Part shown: positions 1-5,768 of the stretch, piece after piece
How positions within the stretch are numbered: the stretch's first letter is position 1
How the letters are laid out: each line of letters begins with the position of its first letter
From: an uncultured Bacteroidota bacterium
GTDB lineage: Bacteria; Bacteroidota; Bacteroidia; Chitinophagales; Chitinophagaceae
Direction: 5' to 3'
Length of the DNA: 6,047 nucleotides
Assembly: GCA_903933995.1 (NCBI GenBank)
Contig: CAIZMD010000456.1
Location: 1-6,047, forward strand
Notes under the pieces: model-generated
What the model saw: the letters and a program-made list of their open reading frames with translations, nothing else
What the model was told of the DNA's origin: nothing
Database searches by the model: none
Position numbers and translations under genes: made by a program

Positions 1-1
1 A

Positions 2-754
2 CTGAGTAAAGATTTTATGATCATGGCCCACCATGGGGTACAAACCACGTCTGATCCACCCTTTGCAGAGAACTCTTTGCTCAATGTATTGAATGATGAA
101 GACTATGGTTGCCGCGGTTTAGAATTTGACGTTCGATTAACCAAGGATAATGTTCCCATTTGTGTACACGATGCCACTATTGATACCAGACTAACATTGA
201 AAGGACCATTGTCAGGTGCATGGGACCAATACAATTTCTCTTTGATCAGTTCTTATGTAACCCTGATTGATGGGCAAAAAGTTCCTTCTGTGGAACAAGT
301 ATTGAATGCCTTTATAGATAGCACCAATTTGACTTATTTGTGGTTAGACATCAAAGGCAATAAAGACATTTTTAAATACTTGGAACCAGTAATTAGAAAG
401 GGTTATGCTCGAGCTGCTGCTCAGAACAGAACAGTACATTTTATTGCAGGTATGCCTTCGGCCGATGTGATTGCAGAATATAAAAAACAACCCAGCTATG
501 CAAGTCTTCCTACACTTTGCGAGCAATCTGTGGAATTAGCCATTGAAAACGGAAGTAAATATTATGCACCTAGGTTTACGGAAGGGTTGGTATTGGATGC
601 GGCTCAAAAAGCAAAGGCCAATGGGATTAAAGTATTGAGCTGGACTTTGAACGATAAAAATATGATTCGCAGCTATTTGGTGAACGGACAGTTTGATGGC
701 ATGATCTCAGATTATCCCGCTTATGTGGTCTATGATTACTATACTTTGTTTTAA
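2..754 (+). CDS. Glycerophosphodiester phosphodiesterase family protein, 5' end outside window
   Basis: GDPD-fold TIM barrel. Enzymes of this family hydrolyse glycerophosphodiesters to sn-glycerol 3-phosphate and an alcohol, usually with a divalent metal. The reading frame is open to the left edge with no stop before the first ATG at 17. The first barrel strand already lies around that ATG (K-D-F-M-I-M-A-H-H-G), so the real start and any signal peptide are probably upstream. Numbering from the ATG at 17, the family motifs are H5-H6, E18-N19, E36-F-D38, H51-D52, a strand carrying D111-I-K113, W209-T210, and the closing D227-G...S231-D232-Y-P. The first motif is normally His-Arg; here it is His-His, which could alter phosphate binding. 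The stop lies 3 bases before the barrel gene at 758, so co-transcription is likely. The fold assignment is secure; the substrate and cell location are not. Confidence 0.88.
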   Translation: MSKDFMIMAHHGVQTTSDPPFAENSLLNVLNDEDYGCRGLEFDVRLTKDNVPICVHDATIDTRLTLKGPLSGAWDQYNFSLISSYVTLIDGQKVPSVEQVLNAFIDSTNLTYLWLDIKGNKDIFKYLEPVIRKGYARAAAQNRTVHFIAGMPSADVIAEYKKQPSYASLPTLCEQSVELAIENGSKYYAPRFTEGLVLDAAQKAKANGIKVLSWTLNDKNMIRSYLVNGQFDGMISDYPAYVVYDYYTLF

Positions 755-757
755 AGC

Positions 758-1372
758 ATGAAGATGAAAAGGAAATTGATATTGACAGTTGGTTTGTTAG
801 CAGTCATGGTTGGTACCATTTCTTTGCATGCCCAAGATGTAAGCCAAACTGCCAAACCCAAGAAACATCGCTTTAGCATCTATGCCGGATTGGGACCCAA
901 TTTCTATTTCAATAATTTAGAAGTATCTAAGCAATACGTTCGAGAATTCAACTTTGCCTTTGTTACGCGTTTTATGTGGGAGCCTGGCCACAACTTAAGT
1001 CTGGGTTTGGAAACAGGATACAATGGTTTGTACAGTATTAAGGAAAACCCTACAGTGGTGAGCCAAGTAAAAATCAGCAATGCAGTCATTCCCATTCAAT
1101 TGGTCATCTCCATGAAATTTTTGCAAGATTTTTATGGCAGCTTTACCATGGGGCAATCCATCTTACTCAATAAAGTCTATACCAAAACACCCATCGGTGA
1201 ACAAAGATCAACGGCCACCAATCTTTCGCTGGGCGATTTTGGTTTAGCAGCAGGATACAAAAAATCTATCAGCCCAAAAATCTATTTGGGTGCTGAAATC
1301 AAGGGCTTTTATTCTTCCAAACTGGATGATAAAAATTTGGGGCTTGTCTTTTTAACGGGCTTCCGACTCTGA
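758..1372 (+). CDS. Small outer-membrane beta-barrel protein (PorT/OmpA-like)
   Basis: 204 aa. Residues 1-25 form a signal peptide: K/R-rich start, hydrophobic core L-I-L-T-V-G-L-L-A-V-M-V, and probable cleavage at L-H-A|Q-D. The rest is made of short alternating hydrophobic and aromatic strands separated by polar turns (for example F-S-I-Y-A-G-L-G-P-N-F-Y-F, L-S-L-G-L-E-T-G-Y, F-G-L-A-A-G-Y, I-Y-L-G-A-E-I-K-G-F-Y) and it ends F-L-T-G-F-R-L. This is the pattern of the small eight-stranded outer-membrane barrels common in Bacteroidota. The ATG at 764 is an alternative start that also leaves a full signal peptide. No Shine-Dalgarno sequence is visible, and the gene starts 3 bases after the GDPD stop, suggesting translational coupling. 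The family gives no specific function; a structural or small-porin role is possible. The stop codon directly abuts that of the convergent GH5 gene. Confidence 0.8.
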   Translation: MKMKRKLILTVGLLAVMVGTISLHAQDVSQTAKPKKHRFSIYAGLGPNFYFNNLEVSKQYVREFNFAFVTRFMWEPGHNLSLGLETGYNGLYSIKENPTVVSQVKISNAVIPIQLVISMKFLQDFYGSFTMGQSILLNKVYTKTPIGEQRSTATNLSLGDFGLAAGYKKSISPKIYLGAEIKGFYSSKLDDKNLGLVFLTGFRL

Positions 1373-2491
1373 TTATTTTTTTTCAAAACTATTGACCCAT
1401 TGCAATACAGCACCAATGGGTTGCTTATCACCATCAATAATTTTGAATGTTTGATCTAAATCCCAGATCATGGCAGGTATGCCGTAACTTTTCATCACAT
1501 ACATCACGTCATTGAAATAGTTTTCTCGATACTGTTTGGGAATAGTACCAATGGCCCCTGTTTCCGTACAAATCACTGGTGCTTTATTTGCTTGAATCCA
1601 TTCATTGACTAGTTTAATACGTGCATCTATAAAAGCCCTACTAGCCCTTTCAGAATAGTGGTCATAATTGTAATGCATGTCTGAACTCATCTGCCTATTG
1701 GGTTTGGCAGGCATAGAAGTTGGCTCGTATGGGTAAGGAAGTCCCTTGATAAAGGTTTTCTCTGGATCCCAAGGAGCACCTTGGTGTGTAAACAAATAGG
1801 GTTGGTAAAAATGGAAAGTGTAGATGATTTTGTTATCGCCCGGCACTTTGCGCAATTGTACCATGGCGTCAATACCGTTGTAATTGGTAGAACCTAAAAT
1901 CCAATACCTGTCTAAATCTTTTGGGCGCAACAAAAACATTAATCGGTTTTTGGTAGAACGCCAGTCTTCAATAGAAATACGTGGCTCATTGTACAACCCA
2001 AAAAACAACCTGTCATAACCCTTTCCTTTGAATCTAGACACAACTTGACTCCACATATCTGCAATCCTATCGGCCTCTTTGGCCTTATCATCTTTCTTAT
2101 ACAAAGAACCGTAGTGATAAGTGATGATCAAATTCATATTCTTTGACGCCACAAATTCATAGATCTCATCCAAATCATCCAATAATTGTTTGGTGATAGT
2201 ATTAGTGCCTTTCTCTAAAAAATTATCATAAGCCACAGGAAGACGAATTGACGTAAAACCCAACTGATGCGCCAACGCAACCTTGTCCATTACTTTGCGA
2301 TAATTACCCAACAAGTACTCTTCCGGTTTCCAATAGTTTTCAAAAAAACTGATGTTGACTCCGGCTTTAAATTTGGCCTGTAATGCCAATTGAAAATTGG
2401 GTACGCTTTCTTGTGCTTGCACAGAAAGGGTGCAAAACTGAAATAGCAAATAAGTGATGGCAATAGCAAGACGCTTGTTTAGGGGTAACAT
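1373..2491 (-). CDS. Secreted glycoside hydrolase family 5 protein (cellulase-like)
   Basis: 372 aa. The signal peptide has K6-R7, then a hydrophobic stretch, with cleavage near S-V-Q-A|Q (residue 26/27), so the product is exported. The remainder is one GH5 retaining-glycosidase (beta/alpha)8 barrel with no carbohydrate-binding module. All eight residues classically conserved in GH5 can be placed: R83 (S-I-R-L-P), H126 (T-Y-H-Y-G), N168 and the acid/base E169 (Y-N-E-P), H227 and Y229 (T-F-H-F-Y), the nucleophile E310 (C-T-E-T-G), and W343 (M-I-W-D). The enzyme should therefore be active on a beta-linked glucan, mannan or related polysaccharide; subfamily and substrate cannot be read from the sequence. 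No SusC/SusD genes are nearby, so it is not in a typical polysaccharide utilisation locus here. A 92-base gap separates it from the upstream paralogue gene, so it may have its own promoter or be read through. Its stop touches that of the convergent barrel gene. Confidence 0.9.
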   Translation of the reverse strand: MLPLNKRLAIAITYLLFQFCTLSVQAQESVPNFQLALQAKFKAGVNISFFENYWKPEEYLLGNYRKVMDKVALAHQLGFTSIRLPVAYDNFLEKGTNTITKQLLDDLDEIYEFVASKNMNLIITYHYGSLYKKDDKAKEADRIADMWSQVVSRFKGKGYDRLFFGLYNEPRISIEDWRSTKNRLMFLLRPKDLDRYWILGSTNYNGIDAMVQLRKVPGDNKIIYTFHFYQPYLFTHQGAPWDPEKTFIKGLPYPYEPTSMPAKPNRQMSSDMHYNYDHYSERASRAFIDARIKLVNEWIQANKAPVICTETGAIGTIPKQYRENYFNDVMYVMKSYGIPAMIWDLDQTFKIIDGDKQPIGAVLQWVNSFEKK

Positions 2492-2511
2492 CCTTGTATA
2501 TTTAATCTTAA

Positions 2512-2541
2512 CAAAATAATTAATTTATTCATTTGTACAAA
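2512..2541 (-). promoter_or_regulatory. Candidate Bacteroidota-type promoter for the GH5 gene
   Basis: On the - strand, TTTG (2541-2538) is followed after 18 bases by TTATTTTG (2519-2512). The second element matches the Bacteroidota -7 consensus TAnnTTTG at all fixed positions except one, and the TTTG with this spacing fits the -33 element. The implied start of transcription is near 2505, leaving a leader of about 14 bases before the ATG at 2491. The region is AT-rich, so a chance match is possible. Confidence 0.3.
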
Positions 2542-2583
2542 AAAATATACTGATTGTATCAATTGGCATTGGGAATTATACTG

Positions 2584-3606
2584 CTATTGTTTATACCTAA
2601 ATGTAAATGACTTTTTAAAAGTCCTTGCTAAATCATCGTAATGATGATCTTCATCTTTATTCATCACTTTCTTGATAATGGTTTTACAATAAGTTGGTTG
2701 ATGATACTGGTTATAGGAATAGGTTAACTGAATATTGTCTTTAAAAGGAGTTTCCGTTTCTCCTTTTTCAATAGAATAATTCAATGGATTATTCTGGTTC
2801 AAGAAATGCCAGTTTAATTCAATATTTCCGTAATCAGAAAATTGACCATTTAGTTCAATTTCATTTGCACTAAAACTTAGGGTAATCTTTTCGTTTGAAA
2901 CTAAGGGGGCAATATTTAATTGATGAAGTGGATTAATGGCTCGATCAAATTTGGTAAAAGTAAAATATGCTCGAGGATAGAATTTACCTCCAGTATTATG
3001 TTCGGCGGATTCATATCTAATATTGTGGTCCTGATTAATCTCAAAAGAATTTGAATATATATTGGGTGGAACATAGGTGGTTGAATCCTTTTCACTAAAA
3101 TCTAATACACGTTTTAGTTTAGAAGCTGTCTGTTTAAAAAATGTTACCGTTTTTGTAGCATGGGTAAGATCCAATTTTGCATTTACCTCTCTGAAAGGAT
3201 AGTTGATGATACTATCTCCAATTCGTTCTCCATTTTTAAATAGAAAAATCTGGTCTTCTATTTCAGACCCTAACACAGTCCCGGTTTTTTTATCAAAATC
3301 ATTTGTTTCAACGCGTCTTAGATAAGGGAGTTGTTCATTATTATGGTATTTAAAATATTGATGTTTTATTGCCTTTTCAAAGAAAGTTTTGCCGTTGGGG
3401 GATTCTTTGGTTTCATACAGCATATCTGTAATGGCCGTTACCCTTTTCAATTGATCATATTGAAAATAAACAACCTTGTAATTTCCTCCATTCACGGTAT
3501 CACTGACAATGCTTATAAGTAAGGGGGTATTTGTTTGTGGAGCAGGTTTGTTCTGTGCCACGGAAACAAAAGGAAGTAAACTGAGTAGCAATAGGAATTT
3601 CTGCAT
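2584..3606 (-). CDS. Secreted protein of unknown function, YD-repeat-like, paralogue A
   Basis: 340 aa; not recognised as a named family. A signal peptide (M-Q-K, then leucine-rich residues 4-14) ends at V-S-V-A|Q (17/18), with no lipobox cysteine, so it is probably periplasmic or extracellular. The body is rich in aromatic beta-strand patterns resembling degenerate YD-type repeats: F-Q-Y-D-Q-L-K-R-V (48-56), F-K-Y-H-N-N-E-Q-L-P (85-94), F-T-F-T-K-F-D-R-A-I-N-P-L (215-227) and Y-S-Y-N-Q-Y-H-Q-P-T-Y-C-K-T (297-309). Together with N-Q-N-N-P (270-274), this is typical of Bacteroidota secreted beta-sheet proteins. The only cysteine is C307. The gene directly upstream is a full-length paralogue (B), 36 bases away, and the pair probably forms one transcription unit. 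No catalytic motif is visible. A chance ORF is very unlikely, given the conserved paralogue with the same length, signal peptide and motif order. Confidence 0.85.
   Translation of the reverse strand: MQKFLLLLSLLPFVSVAQNKPAPQTNTPLLISIVSDTVNGGNYKVVYFQYDQLKRVTAITDMLYETKESPNGKTFFEKAIKHQYFKYHNNEQLPYLRRVETNDFDKKTGTVLGSEIEDQIFLFKNGERIGDSIINYPFREVNAKLDLTHATKTVTFFKQTASKLKRVLDFSEKDSTTYVPPNIYSNSFEINQDHNIRYESAEHNTGGKFYPRAYFTFTKFDRAINPLHQLNIAPLVSNEKITLSFSANEIELNGQFSDYGNIELNWHFLNQNNPLNYSIEKGETETPFKDNIQLTYSYNQYHQPTYCKTIIKKVMNKDEDHHYDDLARTFKKSFTFRYKQ
2872..2940 (-). repeat. Near-identical 69-base core block, copy in paralogue A
   Basis: This stretch matches 3919-3987 in paralogue B with only two differences in 69 bases (G/A in the run near 2908, A/C near 2923) and no gap. 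It encodes A-I-N-P-L-H-Q-L-N-I-A-P-L-V-S-N-E-K-I-T and a few more residues. One difference is silent (Ala codon) and one changes His to Gln. Neighbouring aligned stretches differ far more, for example about 12 of 84 bases in the block near the 3' end. Confidence 0.8.
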
Positions 3607-3642
3607 AAAATTTTATGGGATAAATTGAAAGATTTTAACCGT

Positions 3643-4659
3643 CTATTTTTTATACCTAAACGTAAACGATTTTTTATACGTACCTGCTAAACGGTCATTA
3701 TCATTTTTGAAAATTTTCTTGACCAATGTTTTGCAATAAGTGGGTTGATGATCTTGGTTGTAAGAATAGGATAACTGAATAATGTCTTCAAACGGAGACT
3801 CGGTTTCTCCTCTTTCAAAATGTAAGTTCATAGGATTATTCTGATTCAAATAATGCCAGTTAAACTCCGTACCAAAGCCATCAATGCATTTTCCAATTTG
3901 TTTCATTTGTTCTGAACCAAAACTTAGGGTAATCTTTTCGTTTGAAACTAAGGGAGCAATATTTAATTGCTGAAGTGGATTAATGGCTTGGTCATATTTG
4001 GTAAAAGTAAAATATACTCTAGGATAGAATCTATCTCCATATTCCAGTTCTGATGATTCAAAATCTATATTATGTTCCTTATTAATGACAAAAGAATCAT
4101 TGGAAATATGTTTTGAAGGATATTTCTTTTGTCTAAATATAATTAGATCCAAATCGCGCACTACCGTAGAATCTGTCTGTACAAAAGATGCTATCCTTTT
4201 TTCGGCTTCTTGATCATCAAACTTTGCACCTTTTATAAGTTGCTTATATTTTTGATAAATAGTGCTGTCTCCAATTCGTTTTCCATTTTTTAATAGAAAA
4301 TATTGAAGTTGTTGAGACTTTCCATTTCCATCTCTTACTTTATTAAATCTTATATCCCCATAATCATAATTGTAAATATGGCTTGCTATAGGTAGCGGCT
4401 CATTTTGCTGGTATAGAAAATTTTGCAGTTTTATTAAAGTTTCCACAGACTCGGATTCTTTTTTAATACTAATTTCCTTAACAGAAATACGGCTCACTCT
4501 TTTTAATTGGTCGTATTCAAAAACAATGGCTTTGCATGTTCCGTTGATGGTATCACTGGTGATACTTTCAAGAAGAGGGATGGTTTTATTAGAAGCAGAC
4601 TTGATTTGAGCAGTGGAAAAAAAGGGAAGCAAAATGAGGATCAAAAGGATTTTATGCAT
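3643..4659 (-). CDS. Secreted protein of unknown function, YD-repeat-like, paralogue B
   Basis: 338 aa, the upstream member of the tandem pair. The signal peptide (M-H-K, then I/L-rich residues 4-14) ends at F-S-T-A|Q (17/18). The motif order matches paralogue A: F-E-Y-D-Q-L-K-R-V (47-55), F-L-Y-Q-Q-N-E-P-L-P (81-90), K-N-G-K-R-I-G-D-S (124-132), F-T-F-T-K-Y-D-Q-A-I-N-P-L (217-229), N-Q-N-N-P (272-276), and Y-S-Y-N-Q-D-H-Q-P-T-Y-C-K-T (298-311), ending F-T-F-R-Y-K-K. The cysteine at 309 is shared with A; C42 and C258 are specific to this copy. Function unknown: no enzyme motif, transmembrane helix or lipobox is seen, and a structural or binding role outside the inner membrane is an inference only. 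The gene begins about 50 bases beyond the tsf terminator, so its promoter should lie in that short gap, but none matches the Bacteroidota consensus well. Confidence 0.85.
   Translation of the reverse strand: MHKILLILILLPFFSTAQIKSASNKTIPLLESITSDTINGTCKAIVFEYDQLKRVSRISVKEISIKKESESVETLIKLQNFLYQQNEPLPIASHIYNYDYGDIRFNKVRDGNGKSQQLQYFLLKNGKRIGDSTIYQKYKQLIKGAKFDDQEAEKRIASFVQTDSTVVRDLDLIIFRQKKYPSKHISNDSFVINKEHNIDFESSELEYGDRFYPRVYFTFTKYDQAINPLQQLNIAPLVSNEKITLSFGSEQMKQIGKCIDGFGTEFNWHYLNQNNPMNLHFERGETESPFEDIIQLSYSYNQDHQPTYCKTLVKKIFKNDNDRLAGTYKKSFTFRYKK
3919..3987 (-). repeat. Near-identical 69-base core block, copy in paralogue B
   Basis: Partner of 2872-2940, at an offset of 1047 bases in direct orientation, with 67 of 69 bases identical. 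It encodes the same A-I-N-P-L-Q-Q-L-N-I-A-P-L-V-S-N-E-K-I-T-L-S-F segment (residues 225-247). Confidence 0.8.
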
Positions 4660-4708
4660 AACTACTTAGGGGTTCTAATTATTCATAAAAATAATGGATC
4701 ATGACCAC

Positions 4709-4739
4709 AAAAAAAGGCCGCCACAAAGTGACAGCCTTT
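4709..4739 (-). terminator. Intrinsic terminator after tsf
   Basis: On the - strand, AAGGCTGTCAC and GTGGCGGCCTT form an 11-base-pair stem with two G-U pairs and no mismatch, around a TTT loop, followed by seven T residues (4715-4709). The stem begins about 23 bases past the tsf stop. On the + strand the hairpin is not followed by a T-run, so it acts in one direction. It should end the rpsB-tsf transcript before the paralogue pair. Confidence 0.9.
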
Positions 4740-4761
4740 ATAAGTATAGTTTTAGTATGAT

Positions 4762-5601
4762 TTATCCCAAAGCAACGCGTACAAACTGGGTAACTTTCAA
4801 ATCAGCGTTTACTGATTTCAAGTATTCACCAACAGTTTTGCCACCGTCTTTTACAAAAGCTTGGGCCAACAATGTGTTCTCTTTAAAGAACGCATTCAGT
4901 TTACCTTCTGCAATCTTAGCAATCATTTCGTCTGGTTTGCCAGCCATTTTAGGATCAGCTTTCATGGTTTCAACCACAATAGAGCGTTCTCTTTCAATGG
5001 TAGCAGCGGGAATTGCATCTGGATCAACAGCCAAAGGATTCATAGCAGCAATTTGCATAGCTACGTCTTTACCTGCTTCAGCGGCTTCAGAAGTTAGACC
5101 AACCAGCACACCCATGCGGTTTGCACCGTGGATATAAGAAGCTACATAGTTAGCTTCAATACGCTCAAATTTAGCAACACCAATTTTCTCTCCAATTGAA
5201 GCCAATTTATCGTTGATTAGGTCAGAAACCTTAGCACCATTAATAGAAACTTCATTCAGTTCTTCTGCGCTCTTCACGTTGTTGTCAACGGCAGCGTCAG
5301 CAATACTTTGTGCAAAAGCAACAAAGTCAGCGTTCTTAGAAACAAAGTCAGTTTCGCAGCTAATACAAACCACAAAACCAGTTTTGTTATCGGCAGAAGT
5401 TTTAGCAATGATCACACCTTCTTTGGCTTCACGATCGCTACGCTTAGCAGCAACTTTCTGGCCTTGCTTGCGCAACCAGTCAATAGCGCCTTCAAAATCG
5501 CCATTGGTTTCAGTCAATGCTTTTCTGCAATCCAACATACCAGCTCCGGTAGTTTGACGCAATTTGTTGATATCTGCAGCGGTAATTGTTACAGTAGACA
5601 T
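4762..5601 (-). CDS. tsf: Elongation factor Ts
   Basis: 279 aa. EF-Ts is the cytoplasmic guanine-nucleotide exchange factor that releases GDP from EF-Tu. The N-terminal UBA-like domain reads I-T-A-A-D-I-N-K-L-R-Q-T-T-G-A-G-M-L-D-C-R-K-A-L (residues 6-29), with the usual D-W-L-R-K-Q-G near 41-47 and A-A-K-R at 51-54. The EF-Ts signature C-E-T-D-F-V-S-K-N (82-90) includes D85-F86, equivalent to the Asp-Phe pair that contacts EF-Tu in the E. coli complex. The core continues through two dimerisation-type repeats to G-K-T-V-G-E-Y-L. An in-frame ATG at 5643 would add 14 residues (M-S-P-L-K-L-F...), but these are not EF-Ts-like, and the M-S-T-V-T-I-T start at 5601 puts the first domain where the family has it. 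The gene follows rpsB in the conserved order, 167 bases apart, and is closed by a strong terminator. Confidence 0.97.
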   Translation of the reverse strand: MSTVTITAADINKLRQTTGAGMLDCRKALTETNGDFEGAIDWLRKQGQKVAAKRSDREAKEGVIIAKTSADNKTGFVVCISCETDFVSKNADFVAFAQSIADAAVDNNVKSAEELNEVSINGAKVSDLINDKLASIGEKIGVAKFERIEANYVASYIHGANRMGVLVGLTSEAAEAGKDVAMQIAAMNPLAVDPDAIPAATIERERSIVVETMKADPKMAGKPDEMIAKIAEGKLNAFFKENTLLAQAFVKDGGKTVGEYLKSVNADLKVTQFVRVALG

Positions 5602-5617
5602 ATAGTATGTTATTAAG

Positions 5618-5635
5618 GTTAAAAATAGTTTTAAC
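5618..5635 (-). promoter_or_regulatory. AT-rich inverted repeat in the tsf leader
   Basis: On the - strand, GTTAAAA and TTTTAAC form a perfect 7-base-pair inverted repeat around a CTAT loop, ending 16 bases before the tsf start codon. It could be a weak leader hairpin or a protein-binding site. In AT-rich intergenic DNA a repeat of this size may also be chance. Confidence 0.3.
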
Positions 5636-5707
5636 GGGGACAATTTACATGGTCTTAAAATGATTCCCTGTTAAGAAAAAATGAAGTAGGACTCAATCTA
5701 TAAAAGA

Positions 5708-5752
5708 TGGGTCATTAAGCCTTGTTCCAGAGGAGCAACACGTAATGACCCA
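5708..5752 (-). promoter_or_regulatory. Intercistronic hairpin between rpsB and tsf
   Basis: On the - strand, TGGGTCATTA and TAATGACCCA form a perfect 10-base-pair outer stem. After a 4x4 internal loop, an inner stem (TTGCTCC / GGAACAA) has one C-A mismatch and closes on a TCT loop. The structure starts 16 bases past the rpsB stop. It is followed only by TCTTTTAT, a weak T-tract, so it is more likely an attenuator, RNA-processing site or 3'-end stabiliser that tunes S2 against EF-Ts than a full terminator. The structure is read from the sequence; its role is inferred. Confidence 0.6.
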
Positions 5753-5768
5753 ATCAGTTGATTCCTTA

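Larger units (their letters stand above)
2584..4659 (-). repeat. Tandem gene duplication (paralogues A and B)
   Basis: Two complete genes in direct orientation, 338 and 340 codons. They share the signal peptide style, Y-D-Q-L-K-R-V near residue 50, K-N-G-(E/K)-R-I-G-D-S at residues 124-132 in both, the F-Y-P-R...N-E-K-I-T-L-S-F block, and the C-terminal H-Q-P-T-Y-C-K-T...F-T-F-R-Y-K. The middle (roughly residues 57-120 and 135-205) has diverged strongly with small gaps. This is a tandem duplication rather than an insertion: there are no flanking repeats or transposase. Confidence 0.85.

Noticed and set aside
344..1095. Short - strand reading frames opposite the GDPD and barrel genes (344-526 and 904-1095)
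   Set aside because: Antisense shadows of well-supported genes, with no start context or recognisable protein features.
2540..2585. Possible terminator after paralogue A: an 8-base-pair AT-rich stem with a bulged G (GTATAATT / AATTGATAC), with a T-run some distance after
   Set aside because: The stem is weak and the T-run lies about 10 bases away, so termination there cannot be supported.
4686..4711. Possible promoter for the paralogue pair: TTTG then TATTTTTA on the - strand
   Set aside because: The -7-like element lacks the final G, the spacing is only 14 bases, and the TTTG is just the end of the terminator T-run.
4694..5137. 147-codon + strand reading frame, and further + strand frames to 5616, opposite tsf
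   Set aside because: They are antisense to a certain EF-Ts gene, have no family features, and begin inside or beside the tsf terminator.
5602..5643. N-terminal extension of EF-Ts starting at the ATG at 5643
   Set aside because: The 14 extra residues do not resemble EF-Ts N-termini; the start at 5601 places the first domain in the standard position.
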